Source: Phoronis australis
Lineage: Eukaryota; Phoronida; Phoronidae
DNA length: 64,000 nt
Direction of reading: 5' to 3'
Assembly (NCBI GenBank): GCA_002633005.1
Contig: NMRA01000379.1
Span: forward strand, 352,868-416,867
Under the pieces are notes generated by a model that was given only the letters and a program-made list of their open reading frames with translations, was not told the origin of the DNA and did not search any database. Every line of letters starts with the position of its first letter. Position 1 is the stretch's first letter. The translations under genes were made by a program, and so were the position numbers. This document shows positions 1-12,700 of the stretch, piece by piece.

Positions 1-556
1 CTGAGGCAGTTGGCCCCACGTTATGGACTTGTGGGCTTTCCAAAATCCACGAAGGTCGAGANATAAAAACATAAGCAACACAATGTACATTTAATCGTGG
101 GTCTTCTATCGGAAACATTTGTCATTGCAGACTGGCTGAACACCTCATAGCAATGAACAGGTGGACAAAGTTGACCCCAGTGGTCTCTGGAGTCGCTTTT
201 TGGAATGGTGTTGTAAAAACAACACTATTTTCATTGTAGGGGTTAATTCCATAATCCTGATTGAGCCTTTCGTAGGGATTGCTGGACTGCTGATTGCGGC
301 TACTTTTGACATGAATAACGTGATTATTCAATACAAGGAAAAATGAATGAATTTGGCAAGGGAAAATGTGTTGGACTGTGATTCAACTTTTCGTAAGAGT
401 GACAGGTATCACAGAAGCTTGAATAAGCCCAAGCGGCCTACGAAATGTTCTTTAAAATTCTGAAATAAGTCTTGCAAAGCTTTACGGAACCGCTCGGAAC
501 CGGGTGTTTCATCTGCCTTGCTGGGGTGCAGCTGAAAACCCTCCCCCGTGAGAGTT

Positions 557-715
557 TTAAGAATATTTCTTAATGTAACCTGCTCCTGACGACATGACGA
601 ATGGCATACAGTCGGCGATGGCACGAGCGTTATTACGGTGACGGGGTGTTGATGGCAGATCACATTCAAACTTTGACGGGGATATGCATTTCCGTCTCAA
701 TGCTTCGTACATACT
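557..715 (-). CDS. CCNB1IP1: CCNB1IP1 exon 8 (last exon, stop TAA)
   Basis: Acceptor atcttacag, then SMYEALRRKCISPSKFE... and 52 codons before TAA at 559-557. SMYEALR matches the LYDSLR-type motif that follows QYQKLQ in HEI10. The C-terminus is Arg/Ser-rich and short. A second open frame on the same strand (669-409) overlaps it and runs on with ...PGSERFRKALQDLFQNF, so a one-base error could have truncated the true tail. Confidence 0.82.
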   Translation of the reverse strand, partial: SMYEALRRKCISPSKFECDLPSTPRHRNNARAIADCMPFVMSSGAGYIKKYS

Positions 716-3700
716 CTGTAAGATATAAGGAATTAGATTAGAGTTAATGCCTTACCTTTCACCTACACGGAAGAGAATGAAACACGTTAAAATATGTAAC
801 TTTTTGATTCAGCGTTTGAAAATTATGACTCAAAATTTGAACAAATGTAACGAAAAACGATACTAGTTATGCATTTTAAAATTTTTCCAATTAAAAGAGA
901 TCTTGGATTTTTGCTACGAAGTGCTGTGACTGTTCAGACCCGTAGGAAGGTAAAAATTATGGTGGTGGGGACATAAACTAATTCGACTACGTTGAACTTT
1001 GTACCACCCACGTGGTCCTAAATTTCAGATTAATCTCTGTTGCTATCGTTTCCGTCTCGCCCCCGCCAATTTCGCGCACACTACAGACACGCTGCAATTC
1101 TCGAGTAGGCAGCCTCCAGAAACTTGGTTATTCATGCTTAAGCCATTAAATTCCATGAAAATTTTTATTTTGAACCTGTACACGTTAGTCACTAAACGTG
1201 TTTAGGATAAGATTTTGAATTTGTATTGTTTTATGAAATTCACGTTATGATGTTAAAACGACGCCCTGCCAAAAAAAATTTGAGGTGTATAAGAGAAACG
1301 CGAGGAACCCCAATCGCGGGCTACGATATCAGGTGACGATACGGAGAGAAATAACATCATCGCAGAATTTAGAACATGTAGACGGAACACTGTCTCACAA
1401 ACTCCGGTTATAGCTTCGTTTACTTTGCAGTGTGAAGATCCACTTCATAAGGCTTCAGTTTGGAGAAATTTCATTTTGTTTGGGTTATGCTTTGAAGACA
1501 CATTTTGAAAAGGGGCCGTTCGGGATCGAAGTACCTTAGGGTCGAAGTACCTTAGGGCTCCTTTGAAACTCCTTGTAGAATGGCTGCCTCTCCGGGGAAA
1601 AATGATATAAAACTGATGGAATTTCATCAGCTTACATCAAAGTTAAGAAAACACCAATTCTTTAGACTGTTATTTCACAACGTCAAAAATCGTCCAGTAT
1701 ACTTTGTTTTTGTCGGACAAATGATACAGATTCTCCCCAAGTTCAGCCTGTATCCATGTTCACTAAACTAAAGCATCATCATTTTTTACGAGATTAGTTT
1801 CCAACTATTGGAGAAAAATCAAAAAAATATATAACCAATATTTCTGAACATTTATCTTATGGTGGAGTGGTGAATATTATGTGGGTCACGGCTCTATAAA
1901 CGTGATACGCGCAGGATAGGTACGGAATACCATAAAACACGAATGAAAATTAAAGGGACGGACGAGAAAATCGCAGAAACGAACCCACTAGCTCCTCAAT
2001 AACTGCTGAATGCTCTGCCGCTGAGACAAATACCACGCATTAAATAGTATTTTAAGCGTATTTAAATGAGTTTTATTTCAGCAAATTTCCTTTATACAAT
2101 TGCGAATATTGGAGATTTGTTATAAAATCTCGAAATGAACTGATTTTATTGATTTACAGCTTAAATTTGGTCAAAGCTAATAACTTTAAGAAGTCTCTCG
2201 TTTTTCGGCAGTAAAAACGCTAATGTCCCTCTAAGGTACCAGATGGGTCTATCAAACTTGCATGCGTTAATTGCTACTTAATGCCAGATGAGTACCCGAT
2301 ACTAGGTAAGCACGGGCTAATTGCTTATGAGATGAAAACGGCAAACTGAATGAAACATCAAAACAAATCACCATGAATCCGTCAATTTTCGGAGATACAT
2401 AAACATGTTAATAAAAAAAAACAGTGATCTTGGTTGCTGGATGGTATTTTTCAAATCCGTACTTCATTGTGCTTGCAAATACATGACTGGCAACTGGGAG
2501 AGTAAGGGAGACGATGCATCCAACTAGGGTTTAGCCCTCTCCCCTTAAATGTTACACTCTTGCGACAGTCTATTACAGTTAATGGGATAAACTTCTACCC
2601 ACAGAATTGCAGAAATCTTTGTTAACGATTGCCAGTACATGAACTATGAGTACCTTCAAGTGATATTATGGGCGAGAAAAATTATTTTCTCAAATCAGTC
2701 CTTGTGCGGATTCGCACCGGGAAACTTTGCGTTCCCAGATAAACGCTCACGTGCTAAATAGTGGCCATGGATGCCGTCTACGGGCATCTTCCAAGGACAG
2801 ATGCCCCGAAATTGTAATAGAAGTTCAAAACAGGAAATGAGCACCCACTGATACTACTGGCTAGAATTAGGGGCCCTTCTGGGCCATCAAGTTCGCAATT
2901 GATGTTACATGTATACGCCGGCGACAGATGACTCTAATTATTCCTTGCTTTGCATCCCCTAAAAACTATTTTCCCGATTTTTGAAAATCTTAATTAATTT
3001 GTTCTAAAAATATGCGCATAAAACGTTCTCTACGGCCTTTTTGAAGTGTGTTGAATGGCAGCATGTTCTGAAATGCCTTTAGGCAATCTATTCTCTGAAT
3101 AAATGGGACGACACCCTAACAAAAATATCGTTACGTCTGGCGAGGCCCTCAAAGGGTAAATTCAGGACTGGTAAATGCTCTTTTTAATTGTTCCTCTTCT
3201 ACATAAAGTCCCTGGACCTACGCCTATGCCGGTCTTCACAAGTTTCACCCTAGCTGACGCCTGCAAATTATTGGGGGTCACGTGACCCCCGTATCCTAAG
3301 GCTCTTTTGTTCTCAGAAACCTTTGATGGTCTAGTTCTAGTCATCTGAATACAAACATAAAGCTGTTACTAAAAAGCTTATTTCTGCACTATTTCTGAGA
3401 TTTGAAAAAAAAACATGATATTCAGTCATAGTTTCATTCTCACATAAGAATTTTCATTGTGTTGTCATGCGCGAGCCCGGGGAGGGGGGGGGTNTACACT
3501 CTTGCGACAGTCTATTACAGTTAATGGGATAAACTTCTACCCAAAGAGTTGCAGAAATCTTTGTTAACGATTACCAGTACATGAACTATGAGTGCCTTCA
3601 AGTGATATTATGGGCGAGAAAAATTATTTTCTCAAATCAGACCCAATGCGGATTCGCACCGGGAAACTTTGCGTTCCCAGATAAACGCTCACGTGCTAAA

Positions 3701-6700
3701 TAGTGGCCATGGATGCCGTCTACGGGCATCTTCCAAGGACAGATGCCCCGAAATTGTAATAGAAGTTCAAAACAGGAAATGAGCACCCACTGATACTACT
3801 GGCTAGAATTAGGGGCCCCTCTCGGCCATCAAGTTCCCAATTGATGTTACATGTATACGCCGGCGACAGATGACTATAATTATTCTTTGCTTTGCATCCC
3901 CTTAAAACTATTTTCCCGATTTTTGAAAATCTTAATTAATTTGTTCTAAAAATATGCGCATAAAACGTTCTCTACGGCCTTTTTGAAGTGTGTTGAATGC
4001 CAGAATGTTCTGTGTCACGTTTTTCTCCGTGTGTGGGTGGGCGCAGGTTGTTACAGACCGGTGCTAATAGCGATTCAATAACCTGCTGTCTCTATAGCTG
4101 GCTCTCTATTGACTGTCGCTGTAACTGCTGATTCTCTTCACTGCAACTCAACTGTAATCTCCTGATTAACTTTCTTGAACTGACTTAATCTCCCGACTTG
4201 ATCTTCTTGGACTCAACTGACTAACACAAACCCGTGCTTGTGTATTTATAGCCTAATGCATTGTTCTAGAAATTTTCATCAATTCAAGCACATACCAGAA
4301 CTTTCTGGAACCCACCCAATCATTCTACAAACATGTACTAGTCTCTAGAATATTCCAGACTGCATTAATCACTGTCATGCTAGAGTCTTCTAGAAAGTTC
4401 CACACTATACTGTAGTAAACAAATTACATCATCACTGTTCTGACCTCAGTCTTCTAGAAAGTTCCACACTATTTTGTAGTAAACAAATTACATCATCACT
4501 GTACTTAACTCAGGAGTCATGCCAATCAAACAGAACAACAAAACAAAACAATACAGTAAAAATACTGTCAAACCATATTCTGACATTCTGAAACGCCTTT
4601 AGACAATCTATTCTCTGAAAAAATGGGACGACACCCTAACAAAAATATCGTTACGTCTGGCGAGGCCCTCAAAGGGTAAATTCAGGACTGGTAAATGCTC
4701 TGTTTAATTATTCCTCTTCTACATATAGTCCCTGGCCCTACGCCTATGCCGGTCTTCACAACTAGTTTCACCCTAGCTGACGCCTGCAAATTACTGGGGG
4801 TCACGTGACCCCCGTATCCTAAGGCTCTTTTGTTCTCAGAAACCTTTCATGGTCTAGTTCTAGTCATCAGAATACAAGCATAAAGCTGTTACTAAAAAGA
4901 TTATTTCTGTACTATTTTTGAGATTTGAAAAAAACACGATATTCAGTTATAGTTTCATTCTCACATAAGAATTTTCATAGTGTTGTCGTGCGCGAGCCCG
5001 GGGGGGGGGTTGGGGGCTCCAACGGACACCCCATTTAGCGAAGTGGATCAGTCCACCTCAGAGAAACAAAAACTCCAAAAAAGTAGAAAACGAGACAAAA
5101 GTCCACTAAAAAGGCAGGAACTACCAAAATTCGGCGAATGCCCAAGCGTGTTGCCAACACTAGCGTGAAATAATGAACTGAGATAAACACGACAGTCATC
5201 ACATGCAAGTTTTGGTCATTTCTTCACAATCTGTGCACGTGTTAGCACAGTGTTACTACATGAGAAAATACCAGAAAGTAAGTTCTGTAAACTAATGAAC
5301 TCATGTTCGAGAGCAGCAGCATTATGAGTTTTTGTCATCAATTTTCACGGTATCCCGGAGGCAAACCCAATATGGTTACCTGGCCTATTGTTTCATTACG
5401 TGCTACACCTTGTTTGTCAACCATTAGATATCACAACACTAAACATTAGGTGCTAAACTAGGTTTCCCAACTCCCAACGGTTTTTGGACTCATCCTGCTT
5501 TCTTTAGAGTCAACAACCATTCAAGAGCAGTGGTAAAGAGTGAATAACAAAGATGGGATAAAAACGAAAACTGCATTTTTTTCATTTCTTTCGTAAAATT
5601 GAAGACTCAACGACTAACCTAGGAGTAGTCCTAGGACCAACTAAACACAATTGAAATCCAAAATACAAAGTTGAATTGTAGCACCCTCGATAATGAATTA
5701 GTCTAGAGGGCTATTGAACAACATATTTATCTGGAGTTAGTCTAGAGGGCCATTGAACAATACATTTACCTGCAATTTCTGATACTGTCGGCCTTTTTCT
5801 CGTAATTTTTCACAGGATTCATTCAATTTCTTCTCCTTCTCTTCAAGGTTTTTCTTTGTACCTAAATGTAACCATAGTCCACTTTTGTATCATTTTTATC
5901 TCTGGAAGAATCAAATCGAGGAAGTACATTAATCTGCGAATTACGTTTTACTTTATTGACAACGACTACAATCTTGCAGTAACAGAAGACAAAAAGTTGA
6001 AAAAATACAAAATAAAACAACAACTAGTATAAAACTGCACAAGATAACAATTAAATAAAATTTGTCTGATACTAAATCAACTTACTGGCCAGTTGAGACT
6101 TTAGTGCTGATTTAATGTAAGGAAAATTGCGACAGACATCGACGTAAAATACGATTAAAAACACTAAATTAAATTGTTGTGCCGTCAGTCAATATGAAGA
6201 AAGAAACGAAATAACGGCTCATTATAGAGAATCCTGTACAAGTCTCAGGTTTATGGCATAGGCATAACTCCTAGTTTCGGCAAAAATCCCGAGACTTGCC
6301 CAGGGATTTTGACGCAATTCTGTTTTCTCACATGAACTGTAAAAACGATCTTTTTGCCGAAAACATGTCTAAAACTCTCAACCACATTATCTAACTTTTG
6401 TAAAAACACACTTACGCAATGTAAAGTAAAGTCAGTTACTTTTATTTTTATTTTTATTTTAAGCTTAACTGTTGTAAACTGCATTTAGCTTTCGTTACAA
6501 ACGTTCAAGTTAGAATCTAAAAATACTCTTTGAAGTTGTAACATAAAAACTCAACAAATGTTTATAAATGACACAATCAGCAGTGCTTCCAGGCACGTCC
6601 CCAAGCCTCAAGATGGCGTTGATCGGTTTAGCCATTCGAGGCTTGGTTACGGGAATTACCTTCTGCGCAATGATTGGCCTTGACGAAAGGTAGCACTGTG

Positions 6701-9700
6701 GAATGTTGTTTATCATGACTTTTCATTCGTTAAAGTAATAAAACCGAAGTCATAACATTCAGTCATTCCCATCGGTTGAAATCAGTTTACGTAGTATGGC
6801 GACCACCTTTGACTTGAATAGTTGCAATTTATTAAAACAGGCAGTGATCTAAGTAAACAAAATCAATAGGAAACCCCGATCCCGTGGCTAAGCCCAAACA
6901 AGTCCAGTGCATAGAAAGCGTGTGCAAGTGGTGGCGATGTGATCGATAAACTTCTGACCAAGCATTCGCTTTGATGCCCACACACGGAATTCCATGTTTC
7001 CACAGGGCCACTTTTCAGTATAGGTGGCGCTGTGTTAACCTTGAGAGAGGTATTTGTGACGACAACAACGTGGCAAACCATGATCGGCCATTTTCAGGAT
7101 CGATTCGATGTCCCATGCCACGGCGACTTTTTGTACTTCTGGGCATTCGCATTAGGAATGTGTTACCGAAAAGTGACAAATTTGGGGAGATTTTTCAAGT
7201 CATTTGCAGTGGCGGATTTAGAGGGGGGCCAAGGGGGCCATGCCCCCCCTAAAATTCTCCCAGTTTACATTTGTCAGATGGGGGATGCGAATGTCTGACG
7301 GGCAAAACTCCTGGCTAAAACTCTGCCATGCCCCCCTAACTCAAAATCCTGGATCCGCCCCTGATTTGCATCGGATTTTACAGTGTTCTATGTTTGTTGA
7401 CGCATGACAAGGGACGTATCTCTTAGAGACGACTTCAGAGGATACTGTTGATCTCGGCCTGTACGCGCCCTATAACTTGATCATAATATTGCTCCATCTG
7501 CGTTATCCGTTCTTTAAATTTGTTCGATGAATGTTCGTAGTATACGGTTTTTTGGTGAACCTAGAGAATGGAAATTAGGTTATTAAATCTCGGGCAAAAA
7601 GACGGGTGCTGAAGAGTTTCTGCAGCGTTTAAGAAATTGTTACAGTAAGTTTACGAGACAGTTGAGATACTGAACAACTAAAGCTGCATCCAGCACGCTT
7701 CTTTCCAGAATCGTGAACTCGGTTTTGCCTAATACAAAGACCTTTATTACAGATAATTGCCAACACACAAACATTGCCAGCACTTTTATCGACTCTTTTT
7801 GAATTTGGGGCTTACTATCAAGTAAACGGCTGTAGAAATGACTGCGGTAGCACGATAAATCCGCGCATTTTCATATTGTACCCTTTTCCCAGAACAACAG
7901 TACAGCTGTATACCACTTATTCTTACAACGCACAAAAATTCAGCGGTTTGCGTTTGGTAAACTCATTTGCAGCATGGCATGAAGGCTTATGGAGCGAAAA
8001 CCATTAATATTCTCCAGTGATTCAACATTACAGCCTCGCCGACCAATCAGCCAGCTGTCTGTCGTCCTACTGTCTAGCTTATGCTAATAAGGTTTCGAAT
8101 CGGAGTGTACTCGTGAAAACTCGCCTTTCACTTCCCTGGTTTTGCGTGATCTCGCTTTTGTCGCATGTAACCAGCTCAACTGACGGACCGCACCTCTGGA
8201 TTCGTGTGCGAGTGGATAGAGTTGTTAAGCGCAAGCTTGGTCAGTTTCAATGAGTGAGTGGCGGATAAATCGTAATAGACAGAAGAACCGAGTTTAACAA
8301 TTCTTTCTATTAAGTGCATTAACATAAATAACAGTACTTTTAAAAAATAACAGTACTTTTAAAGAATAAAGTCTTTCACAAATGTTGGAGATAAAACACC
8401 AAACCTGATAATTCCAGAATGCAAGAGCTCTTGAGCAAATTTCCATGATGTTTTCTGGTTTTTGACCAGCAAGAACCATCTGCGTGAAACAATAATGCAA
8501 AGATTTATTAACGTATCTTAAAACAGGACCAATCTCTTGACCTAAAGAGGAATCCACGAAATAGGTTGACTAATTACTCGAGACGACTCTCCATTTCGAC
8601 AAATGATTTCTTCATATCAAATGTTGACTGCCGTTGGTATGAAAGGGTCAATTCTGGACTGACTGGTCAATCCTGTCAAGAGAGGCCTTGTTGTACTAGC
8701 GCAGAATGATCTTTTTTAGGATAGAGGACATTTTTCCATTTCATGGAAAGTTGGATGCAGATTTCAAATTGAAGCCCGTTCAGAAACCCTAGAACCTCGC
8801 TAAAAAGCAGGACTTAGCGGGATTGCGTGTGATTTTGCCGTGTATTTTGAATGAGAACACGTAAGTTTGGTTACATTTTAGCTAAGTCCTAGCAGAGGAC
8901 CTAGCATTACTGAACGCACGCCTTGTTTATGTTTTGTCATTCAAGTAGTGAGCAAGAGGGAATATTTCAAGAATAAAAATAGTCTTTGTGGAGGCAATCA
9001 CGTTATCATTAAGTTTAAAGTGACATTATCGGAGAGATAAACTTTTTGTGAGATCAAGCCATGCCTGTAATTGAACTTGAAACTCTTGTACCGCAGCTAA
9101 AAGCTTAGCTGTTGTAACTAAATCCCATTCACAATATAGCCGAATAAATATTAAATAATTAGTACACATAGTTCCATTTAAGTTGCCCAAAATTTGTGCA
9201 TATGTACTTATAAAATCATTTGGTCAAACTTGTTAGATATATTTTGACGTCTATTTTTAGGTGATGTTTACCTCCTTGGTTCTAGGGTCAATGCACTCTA
9301 AAGATTCTTGAATTTTCTGAGATCAGATCGTAACAGCTAATGATATTAGATAAGGTCACATGTTTTTTTATTAGCCAATCGTTAAATAAGCACATTATTA
9401 GAATTTGGGCAGAAGTCTGGAAAATACTCAGATGGGATTTAGTAGTTGAGCCATATCATGGAAGGTTCTAAAGAGGGTCTTGGCAATGGCAAGGGTTAAC
9501 GAACAGGAAATTAATTAAGTGCTTGTCACTTGCATCGTGGGTAGTAAGATACATTTGTCTCACACGTTTATCAAAGTTAAATTCTGATTGGCTAGAACTA
9601 TTAGCTTGATCGTCATGACGGAACAAAATATGGAACACTGAATATGGATCGTGTATTATGAAAGTTTATCTGTAGATAGACGATGTACTACTATCGTCAG

Positions 9701-12700
9701 GTGTTACATGGAGGACACATTATTGCACCATTATCATCATCTTGGCAATTGTCATTGTAATAACTATGCAAGATTAAAGTATGGTATTGATTCATCGTGT
9801 TTGAAGAAACATTGAATCTTTCAGATAATAATGAAAAAGTAGCCACCTAAATTATGACAGCCACGGCCACACATACAAATACTTACCGATTTATACTGTT
9901 CACTAGGAGAAATCTCTGCGCGTACAATGTCAAATTTTCCCGGTAGACTGGTGTTACCTAAAACATATTGGTCAATACAAAACGTATTACCGTATATGTA
10001 TTCCAAACCACTTTCTCGCTTAGTTCCCCATATAAGTGACAGGAGGCAATCTGGTGTGCTGATGAATGTCACAAAACTCTAGTAAATTGTCCAACTTGGT
10101 TAACTTTAAATGTTTTCTGTGTTTTTGATCTGTTAATCCATCCTCACACGTGTTCATAGGCACACAAAGATCTATTGTGGAAATTCTAAATAATTTACTT
10201 CATCTTAGATTGAAAGTCATGTGTTTTGGAGACTTCTTTTGTCTTCCCCCGTTTACCCACGATGTGACTAGCCACTACAAATGATATCGATAAAGAGAGA
10301 TTCATATACATTGTAAATTATTTCGATAAATAAAGCAATGGTAATTAGCATTCATGTACCTGACTCCTGGATTTTCTTCGAGGAGCATATCTATGATCCG
10401 TGCCCAGAGGAATCTTTCAGTGATTCGTGTCCATATTAAGGCTCATACCTCGCCAGCTAGAGCAATTTTTCGAGATAAATGGTCGTTCAGAAAACGCTGC
10501 AACACGTACGTTATTGTACATGGACGTGTTTAGAGACAAATACTCACTAAGCGATAATATCACTAAGGGCTCGATACTACAGAACGACAAGATGCCAAAA
10601 TACTCACAAGCCGGACAGGTGAATGATTTTTTAAATTCCCGCGTCCCATCTTCATCACAGAAAATGTCTGTCAGTTTGTTACGAAAAATAATGCGTGTGA
10701 CCAACAAGAACCGAGTCAAATGGACATAGAAGTGCGCAGATGAATATGTTTGTGCATGGCAGGCTTTCAAGCAGTTTTAAGCAAAAATGTAGGAAAAAGA
10801 TAGGACACATTTTCAAAAAAGTAGGAAAAAGTAGTAACTGTGACGTGAAAAGTAAGAAAAAGTAGGAACAAGAGCAGGTTTTCAGTAGTTTTCATCGATA
10901 TTTACCAATGACATTTACCCACGTCACAGGCAGTACTTGCCATTAGTTGGATAACCAGCAGGACTTCATTCACACTTTTAAGTGCAAAAGGTTTGACTGC
11001 GTAATTTTAATTATACATCACCTATCATTGAACGAAAGGGGTGACTGAAGTTGCCCAGTCCTGGGCTTGGTCCCTGGGGGGAGGGTCCAAAAAGGACTCA
11101 ATAATCCATTTGATTTAAACTCCCGAGTTCAACATCCGTTTCAAGTTTAGTTCATTCAAATCACCACTCAAATTAAAATGGTACAACTTAGCACGTGAAA
11201 ATGCCTGGGCAATTAAATAAGACACCTGCTAATCATAACCATCTATCGATTTATTCAAACTTTTGAGTGCATCAAAAAATTTTCCAAAAGAAAGGTTAGT
11301 AACTCTAGACACCATATCCACAACTTAAGAAGCCATTTTCAGGGTGTTTTGTAGATAAGACGGGGGTTTTTGGACCCCAAAGGATAGACCCTCAAAAATG
11401 AACTAATAAAAGAGGAAATACGAAATTTCTTATTATCACTATGAATAAAAATTATTTCAAGTGATGCAAAAATACAACTGATGATACGAAAAAATCTTGT
11501 GTTATTGATCAAAACTCTTATTAATTCCATTATTTCTTGAAACTTAAGTGCAACATTTTTTTTCTAAAAGATAGTTTAAGTAACTCTAGACACAACATCC
11601 ACAGTTAGCAGATCAGACGGGGATCACTAATCCCCAAAAATGAACTTGTATAAAAGAGGAAAGACGACAATTTTGATTACTACGGATAAAAATAATATTT
11701 CAAATAAAGTAAAACACATCTGAAGGTATTACCAATTTATTCTCAAATACAACAAAAATGAAACAAAAAATTTGTCAAAAACATCTGGGGTAATTAAATA
11801 AGATGGCTTCAAATCAAAGCTGAGCTGCTTGAACCATATCTAGTGGCAAGAAATGAAAGTACATGGGATTGTGTTGCATGACACAGTCTATTTTTCATAC
11901 GATAAAACCGAAATCCAAAAGGCATTGATAATTATTCACTCTGCTGTAACTTGACTGCAAACATCAAAGTCGTGATCATCGTCACTCTCTTCATCAGATG
12001 ATTCAATTTCTCTTGATAGAGGATCATGTCTTCATCACTGTCCATATCATCATCTCTCTTAGCATCGCCATCATTGCCATCTGGCTTTGTTTCAACTTGA
12101 ACCTCTGGAATGAGTGCAGGTGGGCGTCTGTTCTCCACTGAACCAAATGATGCGAGTGTTTTGTCCAAGATTTGGAGATGAGCGCTACCCCCATAGTTTA
12201 GCAATAAATTCATTCGCTTCTATCCACGTAAAGTACTAGTTCAGCTTCACACGGTGGAATACTGCTGCCCTCGATGCTTTTAAGCTTCTCAAATGGTTGC
12301 TTAGCGTTGACGTTCGTTTGTACGTTTTGACGACCACATTGAACCGGTGCTTGTCGAGTCTTGCAAGATTTTGATGACTACTTCTTTTGGGATATTGCGA
12401 ATCAGTGAGGGAAATGCTCTCTGAAACTTACTTTCTGTCACGATTGCATACGGTCTTAATTCTCTTTCCTTACAAATGCACGGGAACAGTCACATCCAGT
12501 GAGCACGTGTAGGCCTAGGAGTGCAACACACATAGCAATCTTAAACACAGATCCTCTTGTCCTTTAGCCCCACCCTCCATCCACACCATGGATGCAACTC
12601 AATGGATATGGTGCAGGAGCAACACTAGAATGTCATTGTCAGAAACTCTTATGATGATGTCGTCAGGTGTGGACATGTCCGCCTCAATGATATGAATGAT

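Larger units (their letters stand above)
3495..5010. repeat. Direct duplication, copy B (carries solo LTR)
   Basis: Second copy of the 0.94-kb unit, interrupted at 4013-4585 by a solo LTR and its 5-bp target duplication. Each copy also holds a perfect 18-bp palindrome, gggggtcacgtgaccccc (3273-3290 and 4796-4813), centred on an E-box CACGTG. Confidence 0.93.

Noticed and set aside
10427-10729. Open plus-strand frame of 100 codons with plausible composition
   Set aside because: It is antisense to CCNB1IP1 exon 3 (10608-10667) and has no ATG start; the minus-strand exon matches a known protein in phase.
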